64,000 bases of DNA, from NCBI GenBank assembly GCA_039545355.1, contig BCJJ01000049.1, forward strand, positions 1-64,000, given 5' to 3'. This stretch comes from Trichosporon coremiiforme (Eukaryota; Basidiomycota; Tremellomycetes; Trichosporonales; Trichosporonaceae). The position numbers and the translations under genes were made by a program. The notes below the pieces were generated by a model. The model made no database searches. It worked only from the letters and a program-made list of their open reading frames with translations, and was not told the origin of the DNA. Position 1 is the first letter of the stretch. Each line of letters opens with the position of its first letter. Shown here piece by piece: positions 32,883 to 43,980 of this stretch.

Positions 32883-35760
32883 CTACCCAATGTTCGACGG
32901 CATCGTTCCGAGAGGCATCTCGCCGCCGCCGTACCGCCGCCGCGACTCGGCCATGGCCTCTCCCCAGTCCTCGCGCGACATCATGCGCAGCTGCTCCAGC
33001 ATCTTGCCGTTGATCGCGGCAATGTCCGCGCCGTCGAGCTCCGTCACGCCAGACGGGTTCGGCGACTCCTCCATGAGACCGAGAATGTCGTGGTCGCCCG
33101 TGAGCTTGGGTGGCGGCTTGCCCTCCTTCTGCTTGACGGCGATATCGACATCACCCCACTTCTTGAGCGAGTTGATCGCGACCCCAAGGTCCGCATCGAT
33201 CTCGGCTGCCCGGTCATCCAAGCCCAGGAACTGCAGACGCTTCACCTCGCGCACGAGCACCATCGCGACCTCATTCCAGATGGTAATCATGAAAATGTCG
33301 TAGCCCGTCGACATCGGCTCCGTCTGGTACAAGAACATGACGTTGACCAAACGGCGAGCGACAAGCAGTGCAACCGCGTTCTCGGCGTCGAGCGCGCGAA
33401 TGTTCCACAGCTGCATGTACGCATTGCCGATCAGGAAGTGCAGCACGCACGTCTCCCGCGACAGTTGCACACGCGGAAGCGTCGTCTGGTTGCCCTCGTC
33501 CCAGCGCCACGGCGGTCGGTCCGCATCGGGCAGGTGGTCGATGAAGTAGTCGAGCGCCGCCTTCATGCGGCCAAAGCCTGTCGGGTGGGTGATGAAGGCG
33601 GGCTGGGCAGATCCGGGGTATGAGCACCCGTGAGCCGTGCGCCCCGCACCAGGAGATCCGGGGCTCTCGAAGGGAATCTCTGGAGCCTCCTGCCGCAGCT
33701 TGTGCACGCGAGCAAGCAGCGTGACGGCCTTCAGACGCAGGACGAGGAACGACTGGTCACCGCCAGACGGTGGCATCGGCGGCGGGTCGATGACCGAGTT
33801 CATGGTCACGTCATCCTTTGTGCTAACAAGGCCTAGCTCGTACTCGATCATGGGGCGGGGGAATGGAGTCCGGATGTCCTCAATGGCCAGGCCGGTGTGC
33901 CAGAGATAGGCGACGGCCGTGCAGCAGTCGACCTCGTACACCGCCCAGAACGCGTATATCCGCTCGGCGAGGTCGATTGCGTCCTCTGGCGGCTGCAGCG
34001 CGTAGCCACCGGTACGCAATGTGCAGTGGATGGCAGCGTTGAACGGCGGTGGCGGCGCCCACACAGATGAGGGTATGCGGTCCAGGCCACACGAAATCGC
34101 GAGTCGTACGGCGGCTCCGGTCATGTGATATCCGGGGGCATACTGTTCAGAGGCAAAGAGGTAATTAGCCAGCAGAGTCATTCCGCGCAGAGCGTCGAGC
34201 AGTCGGTCATGGGCTGCCACAGCCTGGCGGCACCGCTTCTCGGCGATCTCGTAGAACTGCTTCTCCAGTTGCCGAATCGCGGGCTGCATCGACACGCGAG
34301 CCGCGCAGCAGAACATGCTGTACAGCAGTCCCGGATGTGGCCGCTTCTGCGGGAGCAGAGTCAGGCGAGTGTAGAACCGCGGGAGATGAAGCGTGATGCC
34401 GAAGAGCGCCTTTGTGCCAGAGTTGCACCTCGAGAAGAACAGGTCCAGGAGGTGGTCCCTCACTGCCGGCGGCACATCGTTCGGGTCAAACCATCCTCCG
34501 ACAACGTCCCGGCCCTGCGGCACATTCGGCAGAATGCTGATCTCTCCATGCGGGATAACCTCGAACTGGTTCTCGCCGTCGTCGATGCTGCCGCGCAGGC
34601 TAGAGTTGTCATCCTTGTGGATTCCAACGAGGTTGGTGAGCGAACTGAAGGCGCGACCGGCACTACCCTCGCGACTGTCAGCATCGCCAGATCCCGTCGA
34701 CATGTTCGCCATGTGCATGCTGTTGCTAAGATCATGCACCGGTTGATCGAGGAAGGACAGATCAAAGTCAAAGTTCGGGTTCGGCTCGCCAAGCGGACGA
34801 GGGCCGGTGCTCTGCGGATACGGGTTGCCGCTGCGAGGTGACCGCAGAAGCGTCGGATCAGCCTGAGCACCCCTCGGAGCCATCGGAATCGGCCCTTGCT
34901 GAGGGTGGTGGCCGTGACCGTGACCGTGGGGTTGGCTATGCTGATGAAGAGGGGTCGGGTGGTGAGGCTGATGATGGCCGCCGGCCATGTGGTGGGACTG
35001 GTGTCCGGCAGAGCCTGCGCTTCCAGCAACAGACGGCGCCATCTCCGGCGGCACGGTGAGGATGTGTCCCTGGGCTGTCGGGATAGCGAAGCCGAGCGCC
35101 GAAGGGCTGATGGTGGCGGCTCCGTTGGATCCGCTGCCTCGAGACGAGGTCGAGTTTGACGGCGAAGTGACCTGCGGCGGCCCTTGTGAGAGCTGCGATT
35201 CGAGCTCCGCTGCGATCATCAGCAAGGTTTAACGGCGTCGTGCTCACCGATCCGCGCCTTCAACACCGCAATTCGCGACGTGCTCTTTCCCGTCTCATAC
35301 TTGCACTCCTTCTTCAGTCGGACACAGGTGGCACAAGCCGGCTTGTCGGCGCTGCATTTCTGTTGTCAAAGTTAGCACCGGTCGCATGCTGGCCTGGGCC
35401 ATGTTTCGGACGTACGATTCGACGCTTTCTGCACGCCAAGCACGCGTCTCCACTGCGGGGTTAGTACACGACTGCGGTACTGGCACGGTGGGGTGTGTGC
35501 AGTGTGTGTGTGTGTGTATGTGTTGTTGATGCGTACCGTTTAAGCGTGGCTGCAAACGCGTCAGCGTGGATCGTCGGTTTCGGAGTAGTGACTTGCGACA
35601 TACCTTTGCCAGAGCTGGGCGGGATGCCTTCCTTGTCGAGGGGGTTTCCGTCTCCGTTGTCGTTCTTGTAGTGGGGCTCGACATCCATGTCATCGCTAGA
35701 CTGGCCGTTGTCGATGCCGAGGTCTTGAGCGGCGACTTGGCCGTTTGCTGACATTGTCAT
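32883..35760 (-). CDS. Zn2Cys6 fungal transcription factor
   Basis: Exons on the complement: 35760..35604, 35549..35537 (13 nt), 35452..35416, 35359..35248, 35209..32883; 881 aa. The Gal4-type cluster is spread over exons 3 and 4: C61, C64, C71, C78, C81 and C88 in CLACRKRRIKCSADKPAC followed by ATCVRLKKEC. A short coil (ARIAELESQLSQ) follows. A His/Gln/Pro-rich linker precedes the fungal middle-homology domain (LLYSMFCCAARVSMQP, YHMTGAAVRLAISCGLDRIP). The 54-nt stretch 35603..35550 has a GTATGT donor and a CTGAC branch, so I treat it as an intron. It is also in frame, so an isoform with 18 more residues before the cluster is possible. Targets unknown. Confidence 0.85.
35502..35517. repeat. 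(GT)8 microsatellite in an intron of the Zn2Cys6 gene
   Basis: Uninterrupted GT run inside the intron 35453..35536, next to the 13-nt exon. Confidence 0.9.
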
Positions 35761-38022
35761 CGGTTTGGAGGCCGTCGACGCAGAAGGCAGAGGCAGAGGG
35801 GGGTTTGGACCGGGGATGATTGAGATGGCGGTAGTGGTGTGAAGAGTGTGAGAGTGAGGATGAGTCGGCGGGCGGGAGGATGTGTGTGCGCTGGTGTGGT
35901 TGCGAGCTACTTGGCGACTAGGGATGCTGGGCGACTAGACTGTGCTCATGCTGCAGAGGCAGAGGCGAGGCTCGGAGGGTCGAAGGACGCAGGACGCAGG
36001 ACGCAGGACTCGCAGACTCACGTCGTGAGCTAGCGTTCGGTGCCTGCGGCCAGACCCTGACCCTTCCCTTCCCCGCATGGGGTAACCGTACGCGCACACA
36101 GCCAGCAGCGCAGCGAAAGACGCCGCGGAATCTGTTCTGATTGGTCTCGCATGCGGCCCACCCGCTAATGCCCATTACATTCCCGGCCACGTGGTCCCAC
36201 GGAGATCCAATACATCCATTAGCAGGTTCCTATACCACAGCGTCTCTGACCACCTGACCTAGAGGTCACACAGGTCGCCTTGGTCACCTTGGTGTGCCTA
36301 GCGCGAGACTGACGCGGCCTGGCCCTGGCCGACTCTGACTCTACGGCAGATGCTTCACACTTTCAGGCAGCCCTGTCCGGCCCAGCAGGCCCAGCCTACC
36401 TACCTGGCCTTGCTCGACCGGCATCCCGGAGCTCGTTAAGGTTTCTCGATGCCTTCCTCGTCTTCAACTCCATGCTCTCTCACTGGAAGATCCCCGGATA
36501 GCGAAGCCTCTCCCATGGATACCACTCTCAAGTCAAGTCTACCCTCCCATTCAACCCCTGTCTCGTGTCCTCGGCGGAACCACCGACTAGACGTACTAGA
36601 CCACGACTGCGACGGCGACTCGTTCGGCCGCCGCCACTCTCATCCACCTCCACATCCCCCACCAGCGGCGACCTTTGAGCTCGCTCCCCCCCCAAACGCA
36701 GTGTCGGACCTACCACACTCCGCAATGCAAGCCCCAACGCTGTCAGCCGGGTGGCCGACGGTCGATCCGTGTGTGTCTGGCGTCGGGCGCGGTCAGCTCA
36801 GCGCGTGTTTGCATGACGAGTCAGCCAACCATGTCGCCGACAGCGGCGCCTCCATGCCTGAATGCCTGTGCACCAGGACACATCCACATCGGGCCGTCAG
36901 GATAACAGAGCCGGAACAAGCTACAGGGATAGGGACTCGCGCCGTAAAAGGAGTGAGCATCAGGCTGCGTACTACGGCATTTCATCCTGCTTTGGGTGGA
37001 CGGCATGGACGGGTGTCACGCGTCCGATGCTTATGCTCGCGGCTCGCTGGACTCTGCGGCCCAACTGGTCACAACGTCCGCTGGGGTCAGTGGGGTCTGG
37101 TGGGCGCACAGCATACGGATTGACGCAGGTTGACCGACGCAGTCGTTTCAGAATGTCGCTTCGCGCACGTCGTGACCACTCAATGTGATCCAAGCTTCCA
37201 AGACGCGAGCGTCGCTCGACGGGGCCGGCCTCTCCATTGGCCACGGCCGCCGGCGCAGAGTTCATCTTGCGTCGTTCCGACTGCAAAGAGCGATCATTCC
37301 CGTGCGCACTACGTCAGCGCCAAGCGTAGGTTGCTCCTTCGTCTTTCTCTTTGACTTCCCCGCACGTTAGTTCAACTCAAAGATGCAAGCTCCATCCCGG
37401 CGCGAACCAGCGCGGTCCAGCGTCCGGGGCCACTTGGTGTTGGAATCAATCGAAGCGCCATCTCGAGGTCAGCAGTCGAAAGCGTATATCTAGACAGAGT
37501 CAGATTGCCTCGGTCCTCGATAGAATACAGCTTGGAGCGTGCTCGATTCTGGGTCTCAAACATCGTTCCTCACCCCCCCTACGGGAAGCTAAACATCGCG
37601 ATACCAGTGCTGAGGCTTGCATGGCTCCACAAGAGCATAAGCAGTTAAGCACTGGTGATTCTCCCGCCGCGGCCGTCGCGAGAGAGTGTGCCGTGCCTCA
37701 CTCTGAGTCTGGGTGTATCCAGCTACCATTCAGAGGACGCCTCCGCGGTACATCGAGCTCGCCTTCTTATCTACTCGAAAGCTTGAAGCTCTTCCATCCC
37801 AGAGTTGAAAACATAAAGCGAACCCGTGTACGCTCCCAATGCATGCTGCATGTCGCAGGACTCGATGCAAAAGAGTGTTCGCCACCCAAAAATCGTAAAT
37901 GACATCAAATCCCGGACCCTCCCATCCCTGCGTCTCCGAATCGCCCTGGTATCTAGCTCCGTTAATGACCGACTCTGCATGCGACTGCCATTTTGGCATC
38001 GCACACTGCACCACGACCCGCC
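35761..38022. other. Longest intergenic region, 2.26 kb
   Basis: Between the divergent starts of the Zn2Cys6 gene and the J-domain gene. It contains a short AGGACGC tandem repeat (separate entry). An open frame at 36449..37123 (224 codons) shows no conserved motif and overlaps antisense frames of similar size, so it is not called. A lineage-specific gene or ncRNA here cannot be excluded. Confidence 0.5.
35984..36009. repeat. AGGACGC tandem repeat, 3.7 copies
   Basis: Three perfect 7-bp units and a partial fourth, in the leader or promoter region of the Zn2Cys6 gene. Confidence 0.9.
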
Positions 38023-39262
38023 ATGTCTCCGCGACCGCTGATCAACGCCGCACGCGCTTCACGGCGCATGCACGCATGCCCCAGCTGCATGAGTGCGTGG
38101 AGCGCACGCTCTGCCTCGGGCTCGGGAGGATACGGCAGCTACGTCGCTTCGGGCTCCTCGCTCTCGGCCCTCGGGCTCGGGAGACGTTACGCCCATGCCG
38201 CCGCGATGCCGGAGGATGAAGCGGGCCCCTCACAACGTCGCAATGCAGACTACAAGTTTCCAGAGAAGGGTGCGCGTGGCGGACCGCCGGACCCGTTCGA
38301 GATTCTCGGTCTCGAGCGATCAGCGCTTCCGGGCGAGATCAAGGCGAAGTGTGAGTCTTTCACTCCCTCTTGACACTCCCCCCAGCTCGGCGCAGTCCTT
38401 TCAGCTGACAGCAGACTACAAGCTTGCCCTGATTCTGCACCCCGACAGCTCGCACCCGGCCGCGTCGGCCGAGCACTTCGCAACCCTCAACAAGGCGTAC
38501 AAGCTCCTGAGTGACCCGGCGCAGCGCCGCTCCTTCCTCCAGACGGGGTATGGGTGGGCGTCCAAAGCTGGCGGCGACGGCGTGTCGGCCTACGACCAGG
38601 CGTTCCACGACGCAGTGCAACACGCAAAGCAGGCGGGGGCGTCGGAATGGCGCGGGCGCGGGTTCCGCGACGCCGAAGCTGGATCTGGCGCCTGGACGTA
38701 TGCCCGATACGCCGAGTTTGCGCGCGCGTCTGAGGGGATGGGACAGGGAATGGCGGGCGAGTGGGCCAAGAGCCACGGCTACTACGACCACAGGCGGTAC
38801 GGGTCCAACTGGCAAGCCGGCGCGCACACGCAAGGCGGGTGGCATCCGTACATGGCAGACGGGAACGCGCAACAGGGGACCGGCGAGCCAATCTACATGT
38901 CGAACCTGCGTTTCTTCGCCCTAATTGCCGCATTCAGCGGTATATTCGCGTTCTCGCAGATGTTCCGCGCAACCAAGTCGGCGGAAAGCCACAAGGAGCT
39001 CCTCCGCGACAAACATGCCCAGTGAGTGCCGGAGCGGAAAGGACGGGAGAGGAAAAGGCTGACGAACAGTGCGTCACAGGCTTTGGCTGAGGCGAGGGAA
39101 GATGCGCAGAAGTTTGGCCACCAGCGCAGAGAACAGATCAAGCGCCGCGTGCGCGAGAGCAGCGTGCTCAAGGAGATTGACCAGATGGAGGTCGGAGGCG
39201 ACTCGGGACATCTCCGTATCGCCCCGCCGTCGAGCGAGCCGCCGGCCGCAGCGGCAAACTAG
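38023..39262 (+). CDS. J-domain protein, probably mitochondrial and membrane-anchored
   Basis: Exons 38023..38350, 38415..39021, 39070..39262; 375 aa. The N-terminus is basic and Ser/Ala-rich (MSPRPLINAARASRR), like a mitochondrial targeting peptide. A J-domain spans about residues 93-155: DPFEILGLE...YYKLALILHPDSSHP with the HPD motif that stimulates Hsp70 ATPase, then LNKAYKLLSDPAQR. No Gly/Phe or zinc-finger region, so it is a class III (type C) DnaJ. A single hydrophobic segment (FFALIAAFSGIFAFSQMF) lies near residue 295 and is followed by a charged coil. Intron 1 splits the J-domain just before YYK. Relatives exist in many basidiomycetes; the partner Hsp70 and client are unknown. Confidence 0.8.
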
Positions 39263-39498
39263 ACGTAGACCCATACACACCATCGCCATCGCCATCCATG
39301 CATATACCATCTTGCCATCCTGCCCTCAGACCTCTCGAGGTTCCTGCCGCAAGTGCTTGCAGGTGCTCTGTGGACCGTGCGGGTCAACCACGTGGTAACC
39401 CTGTATGTGGTCCTCCCGGTTAGATGTTGACGCGGTCGAGAAGGTGTGACGTTTCGAGACCGGCGCGTAATGTCGTCGACAACGCCAGTACGCCAACG

Positions 39499-40288
39499 AT
39501 GACGGTCCACGCTCTCTGGGCGATCAACAAGGCCGGAGGACTCGTGTTCTCGCGGTATTACTCGAGTGAGTCGGCCCTGTTGTCTTGCCCATTACACTTG
39601 TTCTGAGCTGACACGTCCTTCTTCCGACCTCCACCTCTCCTCGGCGTCCATCTTGTGCGCATCGACCTTGAACGACTGCCGCACAACTATGCCCGGCCGC
39701 TGACTGGCATTGATGGTGCTGTTTGTTCTCATCTGACTACAGGCACACTTCCCCCGCTACCGCTCAACGATCTCCTCATCCTCGCCGGAACGCTCCATGG
39801 CATCCACGCCATCACGGCGCGGCTCGACCCCGCCCCGCCGCCGGGCGCGCCGCCTGCTGGATTGCAGAGCTTCGAGGCCGAGGGATGGGGAGGAACAGTC
39901 TTCCTGACGCCGACAGGTGAGTCGTGCCGGCAAACGCTCTCGCGTCCATCCCCACTCGCCTCGGGCTTGCCCGTGCCGCCTTCCTGCTATAAGACGACGC
40001 CAGGCGTAGCGGCCGGGCGGTAGCTTGTGACGCTCCTCCACTTCTTAGCTGACCGACAGGAACCAAGTTTGTTCTCTTGCACTCTATCGGACACCCCGCC
40101 GTGGACGACCTCATGAAGAAGGTCTACGATATTTGTGAGCCAGCTAGGGGTGGAGCGAGCTGACCCCAGACGCCGACGCGGTCATGAAGAACCCCTTCCA
40201 CACGCCCGAGATGCCGATCAACTCGTCCTTGTTCGACAGCAGGCTGCAGACTCTCATGACGAGTGTGAACGAGGCGCCGGCGCGATAG
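39499..40288 (+). CDS. TRS23: TRAPP complex subunit, sybindin family
   Basis: Core subunit of the TRAPP tethering complexes that act as Rab1/Ypt1 exchange factors at the Golgi. Exons 39499..39565, 39743..39916, 40060..40134, 40170..40288; 144 aa. N-terminal longin strand MTVHALWAINKAGGLVFSR, then LPLNDLLILAGTLHGIHAIT, TPTGTKFVLLHSIGHPAVDD, and YADAVMKNPFHTPEMPIN. INKAGGL and KNPFHTPEMPI are TRS23/TRAPPC4 rather than BET5 features. It is shorter than human TRAPPC4 (219 aa) because the PDZ-like insertion after the first strand is absent, as in several fungi. Intron 1 is 177 nt and holds no conserved frame. Phases close throughout. Confidence 0.85.
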
Positions 40289-40419
40289 CCCCATAGTTGG
40301 GAGGGCGGAGCGAGTCACCCCGGTCGTCTGAATGCGGTGTCGGAGCGCGGGGGCGATCGAGACGAGTGAGAGCCACTAAGAGTAGAAGCTAGACTATGCA
40401 TTGTAAACTACCGATCTTA

Positions 40420-41277
40420 TCAATTGTCGCCCGTCTTGCCCCACGCATCGACCTTGAGGCGCGCGCACCGCTCAACCTCGCTCTTGACGCTCTTCTCGCC
40501 ATCGAGGACATCGAGCGTGAGCCCAATCGTCCCATCCTCAAGCGCACAAGCGAGGAGCACCTCGCCGACGAGCGCGCGGCTCGTGTGTCCCATCTGCGTC
40601 AGGCCCAAATCGCACCCACCAGCGGGTTCGTGCGTCAACCTGCCCGGCCTGAGGATCGTAAAGTCCAGCCCGCTCTGGTGCAGGTACACGTCGGCCTCAT
40701 ACTTGGCCTGCATGTATTTGCCAATACGGTCCCAGACCTCGTCCGAGCCCTTCTTGGACGCATCGTTGTAGTGCTCGGGGTAGCCCTGGGAGCGGTCCCG
40801 GACGTCGATGGCCGAGACGATCAGCAGGCGCTTGCAGGGTACCTGCTGCTGGGCCTGGGCGACCTTCTTCAGCCCCTCGAGGTCGACGGCACGCGTACGT
40901 TCCGGCGCGCCCTTGCCGCCCGCTCCCGCGCTGAAGATGACAGCTCGCGGCTGCACGGATGAAAGGAGCTGAACTATGTCGTCGACGGAACAATCTTCCA
41001 GGGAGAGAATGGGGGGCTTTGCGCCGATCTGGGCAAGTTCCTCGTTGCTGGGTGTCAGCTTGCTATTACTTGTCGCAGGGCTGTCGTAGCGGCGGAGATG
41101 TCACTGCGTCGCAGACGCCAGAGGCAGGCTGCTCTCGCAGCCGCAGCCACGGCGGACTCACTGGCTGTCGTCCCGCACGACACTGGTGACCTCGGCCCCC
41201 ATCGCGACCGCCTGCCTGGCAAAGGCTTGACCGACATGCCCGCCGCCACCGAATACGACGAATTTGTTGTTGCCCAT
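40420..41277 (-). CDS. NmrA-like NAD(P)-binding protein, copy B
   Basis: Exons on the complement: 41277..41162 and 41047..40420; 247 aa. Rossmann start MGNNKFVVFGGGGHVGQAFA. It shares with copy A (31800-32744) the segment CSVDDIVQLLSSVQPRAVIF, the rLLIVSAIDV strand, GLDFTILRPGRLTHEP, and the single intron after 38 codons. So this is an ancient duplicate. No complete SDR catalytic triad is visible; the protein may sense rather than turn over NAD(P). It converges on TRS23 with 131 bp between, and is divergent from the GH5 gene. Confidence 0.75.
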
Positions 41278-41862
41278 GGCTCCTGTTGTTGTGGTATGGG
41301 TGATGGGAAGATGCGGCTGCGAGATGTGCAGGCTGTGTAGCTGTACGGGGCAGGCGTATGACGCCATTTCTGACGGCGGATGCCGATGCCGCCGGTTGCG
41401 ACTGCCTTCTTTCATCCTCACAATCGACACCCTTTGTCGATAGCTGTGCGCAGAGGCGTACTTGGACACCTGCGTCAGTCTGGGTAGACGAGGTGCATGC
41501 AGTGCAGAGCTGGACTGCTTGGGCTGCATGTATGCCGCCCATCACTCATCACGTGATGGCCTGTATTATCTCTGGGGGCTGGTCTGATAGTCTGAGCTTC
41601 CTCCTTCTGCCGACGTTTCTTCTCCCGACAACGCGTTCTGTTTCTTCGGTGCATTTGCTATCCCATTGACGAGCCTCTAACCACTGTACCGCATGGATCC
41701 TCTTGCTGCCGCGAGGGCTGGACGAAGCGCACGCGTGCACGCATGGTGCGTGTGGTCACCATGCGTGCCGTGCCAAGCCCCCCTGGCGCGACCCTGGACT
41801 TATAATCTTAGGTCGTTTCGAGCCATCGCTCCGCTCCGTCCGCTCTCTCATCCGCACACATC
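41278..41862. other. Divergent promoter region NmrA-like B / GH5 glucanase
   Basis: 585 bp. TATA box of the glucanase gene at the right end (separate entry). No coding frame accepted. Confidence 0.5.
41801..41807 (+). promoter_or_regulatory. TATA box of the GH5 glucanase gene
   Basis: TATAATC, 56-62 bp before the ATG at 41863, followed by a CT/CG-rich short leader. Confidence 0.55.
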
Positions 41863-43777
41863 ATGACTCTCCTGCTCGTGCTGGCGCTGCTCGCTGCGCG
41901 AGTGCTGCAGGTGACCAGCCGAGCCTTCGACGCCCTCGAAACGGAGACACTCGCGGCGCTGGCGGCGCGAGCTCCCCCTTCCCATCCCCGTGCTCCGCGC
42001 GGCCTCATCAAGCGCGGGGGATGGTTCAACTACGACGAGTGGAAGGTCCGCGGGGTGAACCTTGGAGGCTGGTGAGTTAACCTCCCACCATTTCCTTGCG
42101 TAAATGCTGACATTGCAGGCTCGTTCTCGAGGTGAGCTAAGGGGGACGGATGTGGCAGCTGACCAGACAGCCGTGGATCACGCCCTCACTCTTTGACGGA
42201 AAGCCGGACTGGGTCATTGATGAATGGACCTATGCCGAGTTCACGAAGGATAACCGGACGGAGCTGGAGCGGCACTGGGACACCTGGATCACGGAGCAGG
42301 ATCTGCGCGCCATCGCTGGCGCGGGACTCAACACTGTCCGGATCCCTGTTGGATGTGAGTGCGACATGGGCGCGCGCAGCGCACAGCGAGCAGGCCAGCA
42401 AGTCGCTTGCATGCTCGTTCGACTTTTTCGACACCCGCTTGAATCTGGGGATGGAGGCTTTGAGGATTTGCCGGTGATGGGTCGGATGGCTGGTCACCCG
42501 AAGCTCGTTAGTGCGACATGTGCAGCCATGGGAGGCATGGTGGCGATTGGCTTTGGTTCCTGGCGTGACAATCGTGACTGTCTTTCACGTTATCCCCAGA
42601 TAGCCACAGCCCCGGCGCGATCCGATCGGCCGATAATAGCTACACAACCATGCACCCCAAATCTCACCACCTCCCCCAGCCTCACCTCACGCTCTCCCCG
42701 TGCACATGCACCATCGTGCGATGATGAACCCCGCTGACGCCAGACTGGTCCCTCATTCCGCTGGAGGATGAGCCATTCCACACCGGCGCATACCCGTACC
42801 TGCAGAAAGCGGTTCAGTGGGCGCGCTCCTCGGGCCTAAACGTGATGCTAGACCTGCACGGTGCCCCCGGATCCCAGAACGGCTTCGACAACTCCGGCCG
42901 TCGCGACCAGCGCTCCTGGTTCCAGAACCAGCATAATGCAGACCGAGCAGTCGATGCCGTGCTCAACCTAGTCCGCGAATTCACGAAACCAGAGTACGGC
43001 GGCGCCGTGTCTGCGATCCAGCTCCTGAACGAGCCCTTCCCGCACGAGGACTGGGAGCTCAACTTTGTGAAAGACTTCTACACCCGCGCATACCGGGCTG
43101 TGCGCGAGATTGACGGCGACATCCTCGTCATTCTGCACGAGGCCTTCCGGCAACTCGACACGTGGAAGGACGCAATCCCCGATGCGACAAGGGTCGCGCT
43201 CGACACACACATCTACGCCGTGTTCACGCCCTCGATTCTCAGCTACGGGTACGTGGACAATCTGCGCTGGTCGTGCGGTTTCGCCGATACGCTTCCCGCA
43301 TCGCCGTACTGGACGATCGTGGGCGAGTTCTCTTTAGCCAACACGGACTGCGCGCCCGCTCTTAACGGCCGTGGCCGCGGCGCGAGGTGGGACAACACGA
43401 TGAACGGGGCCGAGAAGATGAAGTTCCCCGGAAACTGTGCGGAGCGTACTGGGCCCGACCCCGAGAGGTGGAGCGACAGCTACAAGCAGCAGCTGAGCAA
43501 GAGCTGGCAGACTCAGACGTGGGTGTATGAACGGGCCAAGGGGTGGGTGTACTGGACCTGGAGGACTGAGGCCGCCGCGGACTGGAGCCTCCTCACTGGC
43601 TTGAGCCATAGGTTCATTCCCACGCCCATCACGGCGCTGCCGGATGGGCAGCCTTGCAACTTCTCCAGCTTCATTCATAACTCGAGGTACGCGAGGGAGG
43701 AAGGGAGCGGAGGCCGGATCGCGCCGCCGATCCTCGGTCTGGCTGTCCTCGCTGCTCTCGCTCTCTTAGAGCTCTAG
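41863..43777 (+). CDS. GH5 glucan 1,3-beta-glucosidase, GPI-type
   Basis: Secreted exo-beta-1,3-glucanase that trims cell-wall glucan. Exons 41863..42071, 42119..42131 (13 nt), 42171..42354, 42744..43777; 479 aa. Signal peptide MTLLLVLALLAARVLQ, then [22 protein letters not shown], the usual N-terminal GH5_9 signature, which the 13-nt exon (codons for LVLE) completes. Acid/base Glu232 is in LLNEPF, nucleophile Glu330 in WTIVGEFSLANTDC. The C-terminus ends in a hydrophobic tail (PPILGLAVLAALALLEL) after a Ser/Gly stretch, fitting GPI anchoring. The third intron is 389 nt, long for this window, with no conserved frame inside. Identity is clear. Whether it acts on the wall, capsule or external glucan is not. 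Confidence 0.9.
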
Positions 43778-43980
43778 ATGGATGATTAGCTTAAGTTTCT
43801 AGTCATAGCCATAGACTTCAGATACGACTCTCTCGTAGACACGACCCCACTTTCACGCTATCACGCTGCACGCCTGCCCCAAGGGCACGCCTTACGATGC
43901 AATATGTTACATGGATGAATGCACTATGCTACAACATCCCCATCACCATTGACAATCATGTCTGGGCTAGTCGATAGTGG

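Noticed and set aside
36449..37123. Open frame of 224 codons in the largest intergenic region
   Set aside because: No family motif, Pro/Ser/His-biased composition, and similar-sized frames exist antisense. A lineage-specific gene remains possible but cannot be supported.
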